From Streptosporangium amethystogenes (lineage in GTDB: Bacteria; Actinomycetota; Actinomycetes; Streptosporangiales; Streptosporangiaceae), in assembly GCF_000721075.1 (NCBI RefSeq), contig NZ_JOEQ01000046.1, forward strand, positions 1 to 47,968: DNA of 47,968 nt. The letters run 5' to 3'. The position numbers and the translations under genes are program-made. The notes beneath the pieces were generated by a model that saw nothing but the letters and a program-made list of their open reading frames with translations, made no database searches and was not told where the DNA came from. Below are positions 7,739-15,386 of the stretch, one piece after another. Numbering within the stretch: position 1 is the stretch's first letter; every line of letters starts with the position of its first letter.

Positions 7739-9295
7739 CGGGCGTGCGGGGATCAGCCCGGTCACCCGTCCGCCCAGTTGCCTGAGCACCGCCCTCGGCA
7801 CGACGACGAGGACGAAGACGAGCAGCCCGGCACCGCCCGCCACACACAGCTCGACGAACGGGAACCCGTCGGTCAGCCGGGCCAGCGACGCCATGACGAC
7901 CGCCGCGAGCGCACCGCCGAGCAACGGGCGTACCAGTGAGGAGGCCACGGGTCGCAACTCCACCCCGGCCCGGTGCAGGGCCAGCGTCGCCAGCGGCAGC
8001 GCGACCAGGAGGGCGACCGTCGCGTGGCCGATCGCCGCGCCGCGAATGCCGTCCAGCCGGGCGCCGGCCGTCAGCGCCGGCAGCAGTACCGCGACCCAGC
8101 TCAGGTTGAGCCAGACGGTGGCCCTGGTGGCACCGAGGGCGGCCAGGATGTCGGTCGTCAGGGCGGTCAGCATCCGCACGGCCATCACGACGGCCAGAAA
8201 ACGCAGTACCTCGGCGGAGGGCGCCCAGCGCTCGCCGTACAGGAAGACCACCATGGCGGGGGCGAGCGTCCCCATCGTCACGGCGACCGGCAGCACGATG
8301 GAGACCAGCAGCGGAACCGCCCGCTGCACGCCGAGCGAGAGCGCCTTCGGATCCTCCTCGGCCAGCCGCGAGAAGCCGGGCAGCGCGACGTAGCGGACGG
8401 CGGTGCCGATCAGGCCGGGCACCCAGCTGGAGATGTTGAGCGCGAGCAGGTAGAAGCCGAGCAACGTGGCCCCCAGGGCGTCACCGACGATGACGGAGTC
8501 GGCGTTCAGCAGCACGCCCTCGATGCCGAGGCTCGCGCACAGCGGGAGTCCGAAGATCAGCAGTCGTCTGGCGACCGCGCGGTCGAGGCGGAGGCGGATC
8601 CGCAGCCTGGCGAACGCGACCACCAGCACCCCGGTGACCGAGGCGCCCGCGAGCTGGCCCCAGGCGAAGCTGAAGGCCCCGGCGCCATTGAGGGCGAGCG
8701 TGATGGAGATCGCGGCGTTCACCAGGAATCCCACCAGGTTGGCCTTGGTGAGCCTGTCCTGCTCGAACCTGCGCAGCAGCGCCGCACTGCGTACGGCGGT
8801 GAGGCCGTAGACGAGGTTGGTGGCGCCGAGCACCCGGATGACCCAGGTGGCCTCCGCGCTCCCGGACAGCTCCGCGAAGAACGGAGCGATCACCCAGAAG
8901 GCCCCGTACAGGGCGGTGCTGGACACGATGGCCACGACCGTCGCGGTGGGCGCCATGTCCTCAAGCCTGCCCCGCCACTGCACCGTCGCCGCGATGACGC
9001 CCGCGTCGTTGATGTGGATGACGAACTGGCTGGCCGCCAGCGCGATGGCGAAGACGCCGAAGTCCTCCGGGACCAGCAGGCGGGCGAGGACCAGGCTCAC
9101 CACGAACGAGCCGGCCTTGATCACCAGGTTGCCCACCAGGCTCCAGCGCAGCCCGCGACCGGCCTGCTCGCCGATCGCCCCGACCCGCGCGGCGGTCTCT
9201 CCCGAGTCGCCGGAACCGCCCCCCGCGGCGGTCTCTCCCGGGTCACCGGGACCGCCGTCCGTCGCCGCCGGTTCCCCATCCTGCCTCTGTTCCAC
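7733..9295 (-). CDS. Lipopolysaccharide/oligosaccharide flippase (Wzx-like, MOP superfamily)
   Basis: This 520-residue protein has about 14 transmembrane helices after a hydrophilic Glu/Gly-rich N-terminal tail of about 45 residues. The first membrane block (GLRWSLVGNLVIKAGSFVVSLVLARLL, then PEDFGVFAIALAASQF) is typical of MOP-family polysaccharide flippases, which move undecaprenyl-linked repeat units across the membrane. The N-terminal tail contains a recent 12-codon repeat. The gene follows the Cys-rich gene by 61 bases and precedes the glycosyltransferase by 53, within the same operon. Confidence 0.88.
   Translation of the reverse strand: MEQRQDGEPAATDGGPGDPGETAAGGGSGDSGETAARVGAIGEQAGRGLRWSLVGNLVIKAGSFVVSLVLARLLVPEDFGVFAIALAASQFVIHINDAGVIAATVQWRGRLEDMAPTATVVAIVSSTALYGAFWVIAPFFAELSGSAEATWVIRVLGATNLVYGLTAVRSAALLRRFEQDRLTKANLVGFLVNAAISITLALNGAGAFSFAWGQLAGASVTGVLVVAFARLRIRLRLDRAVARRLLIFGLPLCASLGIEGVLLNADSVIVGDALGATLLGFYLLALNISSWVPGLIGTAVRYVALPGFSRLAEEDPKALSLGVQRAVPLLVSIVLPVAVTMGTLAPAMVVFLYGERWAPSAEVLRFLAVVMAVRMLTALTTDILAALGATRATVWLNLSWVAVLLPALTAGARLDGIRGAAIGHATVALLVALPLATLALHRAGVELRPVASSLVRPLLGGALAAVVMASLARLTDGFPFVELCVAGGAGLLVFVLVVVPRAVLRQLGGRVTGLIPARPR
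9188..9256 (-). repeat. 36-base tandem repeat in flippase N-terminal tail
   Basis: Bases 9188-9220 and 9224-9256 match at 30 of 33 positions, with a 36-base (12-codon) period, and encode two copies of a G-D-P/S-G-E-T-A-A segment. The repeat stays in frame and lies in a disordered cytoplasmic tail. Confidence 0.6.
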
Positions 9296-9356
9296 CTGTC
9301 GCCTCTCAGCACCTGCTTACCGAACCGGGTCCAGCACCTCGGCGTGCGCCGGACCG

Positions 9357-10379
9357 CTAGGCCGGCTCCTCGATCCGCTCCAGCCAGATCTCCCGCCAGA
9401 AGGGGACGAACTCCCGGGGACAGCCGACGCTGTACGCGCCCGCGCAGACGACACCCTCCAAGATGATGCAGGGGCTCTTCATCTGGAGCATCCGGCCGGT
9501 CTTCTCGTCGAGACATCGATCGACCCTGGAGAGCACCCGGGCCGTCTGCCCGCAGTAGCGCGACATCTCCTCCTCGAACCCCATGCCACGGTTGAGCAGG
9601 TCCCGGTTGAGGGTCTTGACGATCTCCCGCTTGGACTTGATCCGGACGAGCTCTCCCGGCCGGAGGTCGAGCGTGGCGGTCGGCGTCCCGCCGACGGCCG
9701 TACCTCGGACGAAGCCCCACTTGAGGCCGCCCCTGATCCGCAGCCACCGTGGCAGCACCCGTCCGCTGCGGTCCTGAAAGCGGTTGAACAACCCGACGAG
9801 AACCGCGCGGAGCATGAAGACCGGGCCCGCGTTACCGGTCCGCACGTCGGCGACGTACTGCCCGACGTCCTTGAACGGCAGGCAGGTGGGCGCGGCGCGG
9901 AGCAGTTCGGTCGCCTGGCAGGAGAAGCGCTCCTCCCCGCCAGGCCCCGGCTCCTTCCTGGTCGCGGCCTGCAGGATCGGCAGCAGGGGCCGGCCCGCGG
10001 CGAGATCGTGCTCGGTGACCGGAGTGCGGGGGGAGTCCGGATCCACCCGCTTGAGCCAGGACTCCTTCCAGTAGAACTGGCAGGCCGTCTGGCAGCCGCC
10101 GTGCGCCTGCCCGTCGCAGCGGGCCCCGGTCAGGTGCACCGCCCGCTCCATCCGCCGCATGCCGCTGCGGCTGATCGTGTCGCAGAGCTTGTGCGCCACC
10201 TTGTGCACGGTGAGCCTCCGCCCGCAGAAGGCCAGCATCTCCGGCATGAAGGGCAGCGCGTCCAGCTCTCCCCGCTCGTCCAGGGTGGCCATGATCTCGG
10301 CCTCGCTGAGCACCTCCACCGTCTCGCCGACCCGGAGGTTGAGCGTTCCAGGACCCATGCCGGCCCGTTGCAGTGTCAT
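9357..10379 (-). CDS. Cys-rich protein of unknown function with two homologous halves
   Basis: I do not recognise this 340-residue soluble protein. It has two similar domains, about residues 16-112 and 239-335. Both follow the plan R-x-GE-x-V, S-x2-EI-x2-TL, F-x2-EM, CG, V-x2-V, C, then L-x-G-x2-C, GC and F/Y-W-x-E-x-W-L-x-R. Shared cysteines are C52/C276, C66/C289, C88/C312 and C96/C320, with extra ones at 100 and 304. The pattern suggests paired metal or Fe-S sites; this is inference. The linker (about 113-237) has further Cys residues. The ATG at 10379 overlaps the upstream gene's TGA as ATGA, giving translational coupling to the DUF4910 gene. A role in sugar modification follows only from context. 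Confidence 0.75.
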   Translation of the reverse strand: MTLQRAGMGPGTLNLRVGETVEVLSEAEIMATLDERGELDALPFMPEMLAFCGRRLTVHKVAHKLCDTISRSGMRRMERAVHLTGARCDGQAHGGCQTACQFYWKESWLKRVDPDSPRTPVTEHDLAAGRPLLPILQAATRKEPGPGGEERFSCQATELLRAAPTCLPFKDVGQYVADVRTGNAGPVFMLRAVLVGLFNRFQDRSGRVLPRWLRIRGGLKWGFVRGTAVGGTPTATLDLRPGELVRIKSKREIVKTLNRDLLNRGMGFEEEMSRYCGQTARVLSRVDRCLDEKTGRMLQMKSPCIILEGVVCAGAYSVGCPREFVPFWREIWLERIEEPA

Positions 10380-11665
10380 TTCCCGTACTCCTTGAGCAGT
10401 CCCGCGCCGCACAGTGCCCGTGCCGCGTCGGCCACCGCGGCGAAGGGCAGATCGGATCGTTCCGCGACGTCCAGGAGGCTGTGCTCCCCGTCGGAGAGGT
10501 TCAGCACCCACAGCATCGCCAGCTGGGCCTCCTGCGTGTCGCTGCGCCCGCCCAGTGACCCGTACAGGCCACGCCTGCCCAGCTGCGGCTCTCCGTAGGG
10601 GCTGAGGTTGAGATAGGAGCGGTTGCCGTCAAGCACCCGGGTGACCTCCCAGCAGGTCTCCAGGGTGTCGGCCATCGCCGCCGGGGAGACGAAATCCGGA
10701 TTGTCGGCGGAGGTGTGATATTCCGGGTAGCCCGCGTAGGGGGTCCTGGTGAGCGAGCCGACGGGCAGGTCGAAGCCCGGCGAGCAGAACTGCCGCTCGT
10801 CGTAGCCGTAGGGGGAGAAGTCCACGACCGCGTGGTCGCGCCCCGACGTCCGCAGGACGTGCCGCACGGCGCGGTCGATCTCGGCGTCGCCCCGCCTGCT
10901 GCGCTTGTAGGTCAGCGGGCCGCGATCCCCCGCGCAGGCCAGCACCAGGCCGTGCCTGATCCGCCCCGCGCGTTCCCGGTTGCGCGCCAGCCAGGTGATC
11001 GCGCCGATGGTGCCGGGAGCGAACAGGAAGCGGTAGGTGTACCACGGGTCGGCCTCGGCCAGCCGCCGCGCGAGCCCGACCGCCACGGCGACGCCCGCCA
11101 GGTTGTCGTTGGCCAGCGACGGATGGCACACGTGGCAGGAGACGAGCACCTCCTCATCGACCCTGCCCGGCACCACGTGCTCGCCGTAGGTCAGGTGACC
11201 GTCGGCGAGGGTGGAGTCGATCATGACCTCGTACCGCCCGTCGGCCAGGCCCTCGAGGGTGTCGTGGGCCAGGCAGAACCCCCACGTCTCCGCGTAGTAG
11301 CCGGTCCGGTACGGGATCAGCCCCGGCTGCTCGGGCAGCGTGTGCAGGTGGGGCCGGAGCTCGTCCAGGGTCATGGTGGCCGACACCGGGACGCTGTAGC
11401 CGACCACGTGCAGGTTCGACGCGGCGAAGTCGACGACCCTGGCACCGGAGGCGTCCTTGACGTAGGCGTCGCGGATGTTCCACTCCCTGGGCACCGTCCA
11501 GTCCAGCACCTGGGTCCCCGTCGGCACCTCGTGGAGGTGCAGGCCGATGGACTCCGCGACGATCTCCAGGGTGCGGCGCACGCCGTCGCCGGTGATGCTC
11601 CGGCAGAGCGGATAGAGCCGCTCCACCAGGGCGTGCATCCCGCGCCCCTCGCCGTCATCGGTCAT
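10376..11665 (-). CDS. DUF4910/DUF2172 zinc-aminopeptidase-like hydrolase
   Basis: This 429-residue protein starts with the LYPLCRSITGDGVR segment typical of the DUF4910 family, followed by an inserted DUF2172-like domain. The M28-peptidase-like metal site includes H178, H181 and D187 in SCHVCHPSLANDN, with a further HTSADNPDF segment near 314-322. The last 80 residues resemble a winged-helix domain. The family has an aminopeptidase fold but is repeatedly found in surface polysaccharide loci. Here it sits between an epimerase and the Cys-rich gene, overlapping both, so hydrolysis of an amide on a sugar or lipid-linked intermediate is plausible but unproven. An internal ATG at 11638 has a good GAGGGG site and may be the real start. 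Confidence 0.78.
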   Translation of the reverse strand: MTDDGEGRGMHALVERLYPLCRSITGDGVRRTLEIVAESIGLHLHEVPTGTQVLDWTVPREWNIRDAYVKDASGARVVDFAASNLHVVGYSVPVSATMTLDELRPHLHTLPEQPGLIPYRTGYYAETWGFCLAHDTLEGLADGRYEVMIDSTLADGHLTYGEHVVPGRVDEEVLVSCHVCHPSLANDNLAGVAVAVGLARRLAEADPWYTYRFLFAPGTIGAITWLARNRERAGRIRHGLVLACAGDRGPLTYKRSRRGDAEIDRAVRHVLRTSGRDHAVVDFSPYGYDERQFCSPGFDLPVGSLTRTPYAGYPEYHTSADNPDFVSPAAMADTLETCWEVTRVLDGNRSYLNLSPYGEPQLGRRGLYGSLGGRSDTQEAQLAMLWVLNLSDGEHSLLDVAERSDLPFAAVADAARALCGAGLLKEYGK

Positions 11666-12704
11666 CGTGCACCGCCCCCGCCACTCGGCGCGGGCGCAGC
11701 GCGCCGTCGACGGTGCCCGCCTCGCGCCGGGCGGACAGCCAGGCCAGCCTGGTGAAGCGGCGCTGGAAGTCGTCCGCCGTCAGGCCGAACCGCCGGTACG
11801 CCTCGACCAGTTGGAGTGCGCCCGCCTTGATCGTCCACAGCGCCTGGTAGCCGGGGAGCGCGGCGCGGATGCGGGAGAAGTCGACCCGGTAGGAGCGCGG
11901 GTCGGCTCCGGTCTCCCCGGTGATCACGACCCGGGCCTCCGGCACCGCCTCGGCGACCTCGGCGGCGATCTGGGCCACCGTCAGGTTGTTCTCCTCGGTG
12001 CCGACGTTGAACGCCCTGGCGTGGACGGCGTCGCGCGGGGCGGCCAGCGCCATGGCGAAGGCGCTCGCGATGTCGGCGGCGTGCACCAGCGGGCGCCACG
12101 GGGTGCCGTCGGACAGCACCCTGACCTCCCCGGACAGCAGCGCGTGTCCGGCGAGGTTGTTCAGCACGATGTCCGCGCGCAGCCTGGGCGAGAGCCCGAA
12201 GGCGGTGGCGTTGCGCAGGAACACCGGGCTGAAGTCCCCGTCGGCCAGCTTGAACAGGTCGCTCTCGACCCGGACCTTGGAGTCGGCGTAGGGGGTCACC
12301 GGGCGCAGCGGCGCGTCCTCGTCGACCAGGTCATCGCCCGAGGCGCCGTAGACCGAGCAGGTGGAGGCGTACAGGAACCGGCGCACGCCCGCGTCCCGGG
12401 CCAGCCTCGCCAGGCGCACCGCGGCGCGGTGGTTGATGTCGTAGGTCAGCTCGGGTGCCAGCGCGCCCAGCGGGTCGTTGGAGAGCGCGGCGAGGTGCAC
12501 CACCGCGTCCACCCCCGCCAGCAGGTCGGGGGTGACGTCCCGCAGGTCGACCGCGTGTCCCGGCGGGTCACCGGGCGCGGGACCCAGCAGGCATCCGGCA
12601 AAAAGCCCGGAGTCGAGCCCGGTCACCTCGTGGCCCGCGGCGACGAGCACCGGGGCCATCACACTCCCCAGGTAGCCCTGGTGCCCGGTCAGCAGCACGC
12701 GCAT
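11655..12704 (-). CDS. NAD-dependent epimerase/dehydratase (extended SDR)
   Basis: This 349-residue enzyme has the nucleotide-binding motif TGHQGYLGS at 6-14 and the catalytic pair Y139-x3-K143 in TPYADSK, with the SSVYG-like CSVYG just before. This is the extended SDR architecture of nucleotide-sugar epimerases, dehydratases and reductases. I chose ATG 12704 because GGAGG lies nine bases upstream; a TTG at 12713 overlapping the previous stop is the alternative. In this block it could act on the C-methylated 4-keto sugar, as an epimerase or 4-ketoreductase. The exact reaction cannot be read from the sequence. Confidence 0.82.
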   Translation of the reverse strand: MRVLLTGHQGYLGSVMAPVLVAAGHEVTGLDSGLFAGCLLGPAPGDPPGHAVDLRDVTPDLLAGVDAVVHLAALSNDPLGALAPELTYDINHRAAVRLARLARDAGVRRFLYASTCSVYGASGDDLVDEDAPLRPVTPYADSKVRVESDLFKLADGDFSPVFLRNATAFGLSPRLRADIVLNNLAGHALLSGEVRVLSDGTPWRPLVHAADIASAFAMALAAPRDAVHARAFNVGTEENNLTVAQIAAEVAEAVPEARVVITGETGADPRSYRVDFSRIRAALPGYQALWTIKAGALQLVEAYRRFGLTADDFQRRFTRLAWLSARREAGTVDGALRPRRVAGAVHDDR

Positions 12705-12709
12705 CCGGT

Positions 12710-13360
12710 TCAACCTCCAGACAGGTCAAGGGTCAGCTTGTTGACGTGGAACGCCTCGGCGTAGCGGGCGTGGCATTCGATCCCGCGGACGCGGGCCAGC
12801 CCGAGGAACGCCTCGCGGTCGTACCAGGGGCGGTGGCGCTGCGAGGGGTAGTGGCGCTGGAGCAGGCTCACCTTCGCCTCGGCCACCTCGGGCGCGAGCG
12901 GCTGGTAGACCGAGGGGCGCCCGAGGTCGCCGTCCCATTTGGCGATCTCGTAGCCGAGCACCTGGTGGTCGCGGAAGGCCGTGGGCACCAGCTCGGCCAG
13001 CGTCCGGTGGTCCTGGTGGGCGTCGGCCGGGTGCGGCGCGAACAGCAGACCGGGGTCGGTGCGCACGCGCAGCTCCTCCACCGCCTCCTTGGCCTCCTCC
13101 CAACGCGCGGGCAGCCGCCCGTCGGGCAGTTTGAGTACGGTGAGCCGCAGGTCGGCGCCGGGGCAGAAGGCGGTCAGCGCCGCCTGCTCCTCGTCCTGAC
13201 GCTCGGTCCCGCCGCCGGAGAGCACCAGGGCGTCCACCCGGATACCGGGACGCGCCGCGCAGAGGGTCAGCAGGCTGCCGCCCGCCCCGATGGCGAGGTC
13301 GTCGCAGTGCGCGGCGAGCAGCGCGATCCGGCCCGCCTGGGCCGGTCTGAAGCGGATCAC
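12710..13360 (-). CDS. PIG-L/LmbE family N-deacetylase
   Basis: This 216-residue protein carries both family signatures: AHCDD at 17-21 (the zinc-binding H-x-DD form) and HPADAHQDH at 110-118. PIG-L enzymes are zinc hydrolases that remove N-acetyl groups from amino sugars or glycolipids. The GTG start (13360) overlaps the preceding TGA as GTGA. Its place among nucleotide-sugar genes points to deacetylation of an N-acylated sugar nucleotide or lipid-linked sugar. Confidence 0.87.
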   Translation of the reverse strand: MIRFRPAQAGRIALLAAHCDDLAIGAGGSLLTLCAARPGIRVDALVLSGGGTERQDEEQAALTAFCPGADLRLTVLKLPDGRLPARWEEAKEAVEELRVRTDPGLLFAPHPADAHQDHRTLAELVPTAFRDHQVLGYEIAKWDGDLGRPSVYQPLAPEVAEAKVSLLQRHYPSQRHRPWYDREAFLGLARVRGIECHARYAEAFHVNKLTLDLSGG

Positions 13361-14154
13361 GTGGTCGGCACCGCCAGGTGCTCGCGCTCCCAGAGCGCCC
13401 AGGGCCGGTCACCGCGCGAGTACGCCTCGTCGAGGGCGACCCGCTCCTTGACCGTGTCCGTCGGCCGCCAGTAGCCGCGGTGCGGGTAGGCCAGCAGCCT
13501 GCCGCGCTTGGCCAGCTCGGCACAGCCGTCCGCGACCAGGTCGCCGCCCGCCGGGATGTGGTCGAAGATCTCCTGACGGAGCACGAAGTAGCCGCCGTTG
13601 ACCCAGAGCGGCATCTCGCTGACCGGGGTGATCCCACCGACCGTGCCGCGCTCGCCCAGCTCGATGCAGTGGAAGGTGTCCGAGGGCGGCACCACCATCA
13701 TCGACGCGCCCGCGCCCGAGATGGTGAAGCGGTCGACGATCTCCGGCAGCGGCGCGTCGGTGAGCACGTCCGCGTAGTTGGCCAGGAACATCTCCTCGCC
13801 GTCCAGGTGGTCGCGGACCCGGCGCAGCCGCTCGCCGATCGGGGAGGCGATCCCGGTCTGCACGAACGAGATCGACCAGTCGGAGATGTCGGTGGACAGC
13901 AGCTCGACCCGGCCGCCGCGCAGCACGAAGTCGTTGGAGGTCGTCTCCTGGTAGTTCAGGAAGAAGTCCTTGATGTGGTGCGCGCCGTAGCCGAGGCAGA
14001 GGATGAACTCGGTGTGCCCGAAGTGCGCGTAGTAGCGCATCACATGCCAGATGAGCGGCCGAGGCCCCACCAGCTGCATGGGCTTGGGCGCGTCACCGGG
14101 GGTGCCGGTGCGCATCCTGGTGCCGTATCCGCCGCAGAAGAGGACGACCTTCAC
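13357..14154 (-). CDS. Sugar-1-phosphate nucleotidyltransferase, glucose-1-phosphate cytidylyltransferase-like
   Basis: The 265-residue product begins KVVLFCGGYGTRM and has PKPMQLVGPRPLIWHVM, close to the RfbF-type motif order (GGxGTR, then PKPM and a W-H-I/V-M segment), followed by LCLGYGAHHIKDFFLNY. RfbF enzymes make CDP-glucose from CTP and glucose-1-phosphate, the entry to CDP-dideoxy and branched sugars. It starts at GTG 14154, overlapping the methyltransferase TGA as GTGA. No CDP-glucose 4,6-dehydratase gene is seen in the window, so nucleotide specificity should be treated as probable only. Confidence 0.82.
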   Translation of the reverse strand: MKVVLFCGGYGTRMRTGTPGDAPKPMQLVGPRPLIWHVMRYYAHFGHTEFILCLGYGAHHIKDFFLNYQETTSNDFVLRGGRVELLSTDISDWSISFVQTGIASPIGERLRRVRDHLDGEEMFLANYADVLTDAPLPEIVDRFTISGAGASMMVVPPSDTFHCIELGERGTVGGITPVSEMPLWVNGGYFVLRQEIFDHIPAGGDLVADGCAELAKRGRLLAYPHRGYWRPTDTVKERVALDEAYSRGDRPWALWEREHLAVPTT

Positions 14155-15386
14155 GGGTTCACCTCGACGATCTCCAGGTTGGGGATGGGGAAGACCAGCC
14201 GGCCTCCCCAGGCGTGTACGAAGGACAGCTGCTCGACGAGTTCCTCGCGGAGGTTCCACGGCAGGACCAGCACGTAGTCGGGCCGTTCCTCGGCGAGCCG
14301 CTCGGGCGGCAGGATCGGCACGCGGGTGCCGGGGGTGAACCTGCCGTGTTTGTACGGATTGCGGTCGACGGTGAAGGGGAGCAGGTCGGGCCGGATCCCG
14401 CAATGGTTGAGCAGGGTGTTGCCCTTGCCGGGCGCCCCGTAGCCGACGACGGTCCGGCCCTGGCGGGCCGCGTCGAGGAGAAAGGTCAGCAGGTCCCTGC
14501 GCACCCGCGCCACCCGCTCGCCGAACTCGGTGTACCCCGACAGCTCGTGCAGGCCCGCGGCCTTCTCCGCCGCGAGCAGCGCGGCCACCCGCTCGCCCGG
14601 CTCGCCCGCGATCTCCGCCGGCCGGGCCCACAGCCGGATCGAGCCGCCGTGCGTGGGCAGCGACTCGACGTCCACCAGGCGGAGGCCGCCGCTCGCCAGG
14701 GCGCTCCGCGCGGAGGCGACCGTGTAGTACTGGAAGTGCTCGTGATAGATCGTGTCGTACTGGTTGTGCTCCATCAGGGTGAGCAGGTGCTGAACCTCGA
14801 TGGAGACCCAGCCGTCGTCGGCCACCAGGGCGCGCAGTCCCCGGGTGAACCCGATGACGTCCGGGATGTGGGCGTAGACGTTGTTGGCCACCACCAGGTC
14901 GGCCGGCCCGTGCTCCGCGCGTACCGAGGCGCCGGTCCGCTCGTCGAGGAAGGCCGTGTGAGTCGGCACCCCGGCGTCCCTGGCCGCCCGGCCGACGTTC
15001 TCGGAAGGCTCGACGCCCAGGCATCGGATGCCCCGTTCGACGACGTGCCGCAGCAGGTATCCGTCGTTGCTGGCCACCTCGACCACGAACGAGTCACTCC
15101 CCAGCCCGAGCCGGTCGACCGCCCCGCTCACGAACTCCCGCGCGTGCTTCACCCACGAGGTCGAGTACGAGGAGAAGTAGGCGTACTCGGTGAAGGTCTC
15201 CTCGGGCGTGATCATCGGCGGGATCTGCGCCAGCCAGCAGCCGGTGCAGACCCGCAGGTGCAGCGGGTAGGTGACCTCCGGCTCCGCCAGCTGCCGTTCG
15301 GTGAGGAATCGTTCGCAGGGCGGTGTCGCCCCGAGGTCGACGACGCTGGCGAGGCTCGTCGAGCCGCACAGCCTGCAGGTTGTCAT
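14151..15386 (-). CDS. Sugar C-methyltransferase, SAM-dependent (TylC3/TcaB9-like)
   Basis: This 411-residue enzyme has three recognisable parts. First is an N-terminal zinc module with C4-x2-C7 and C47-x2-C50 (TCRLCGS and VCTGCW). Second is a Rossmann methyltransferase core with VVEVASNDGYLL at about 101-112 as SAM motif I. Third is the TIYHEHFQYY segment at 213-221, whose Tyr/His residues match the catalytic region of NDP-hexose 3-C-methyltransferases. The C-terminal third matches the domain added in this family. It should place a methyl branch on a 4-keto nucleotide sugar. It overlaps the thymidylyltransferase TGA as ATGA. Confidence 0.88.
   Translation of the reverse strand: MTTCRLCGSTSLASVVDLGATPPCERFLTERQLAEPEVTYPLHLRVCTGCWLAQIPPMITPEETFTEYAYFSSYSTSWVKHAREFVSGAVDRLGLGSDSFVVEVASNDGYLLRHVVERGIRCLGVEPSENVGRAARDAGVPTHTAFLDERTGASVRAEHGPADLVVANNVYAHIPDVIGFTRGLRALVADDGWVSIEVQHLLTLMEHNQYDTIYHEHFQYYTVASARSALASGGLRLVDVESLPTHGGSIRLWARPAEIAGEPGERVAALLAAEKAAGLHELSGYTEFGERVARVRRDLLTFLLDAARQGRTVVGYGAPGKGNTLLNHCGIRPDLLPFTVDRNPYKHGRFTPGTRVPILPPERLAEERPDYVLVLPWNLREELVEQLSFVHAWGGRLVFPIPNLEIVEVNP

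Noticed and set aside
14155..15024. Upstream extension of the cytidylyltransferase frame
   Set aside because: It overlaps the methyltransferase gene in another frame. The conserved start KVVLFCGG begins at GTG 14154.
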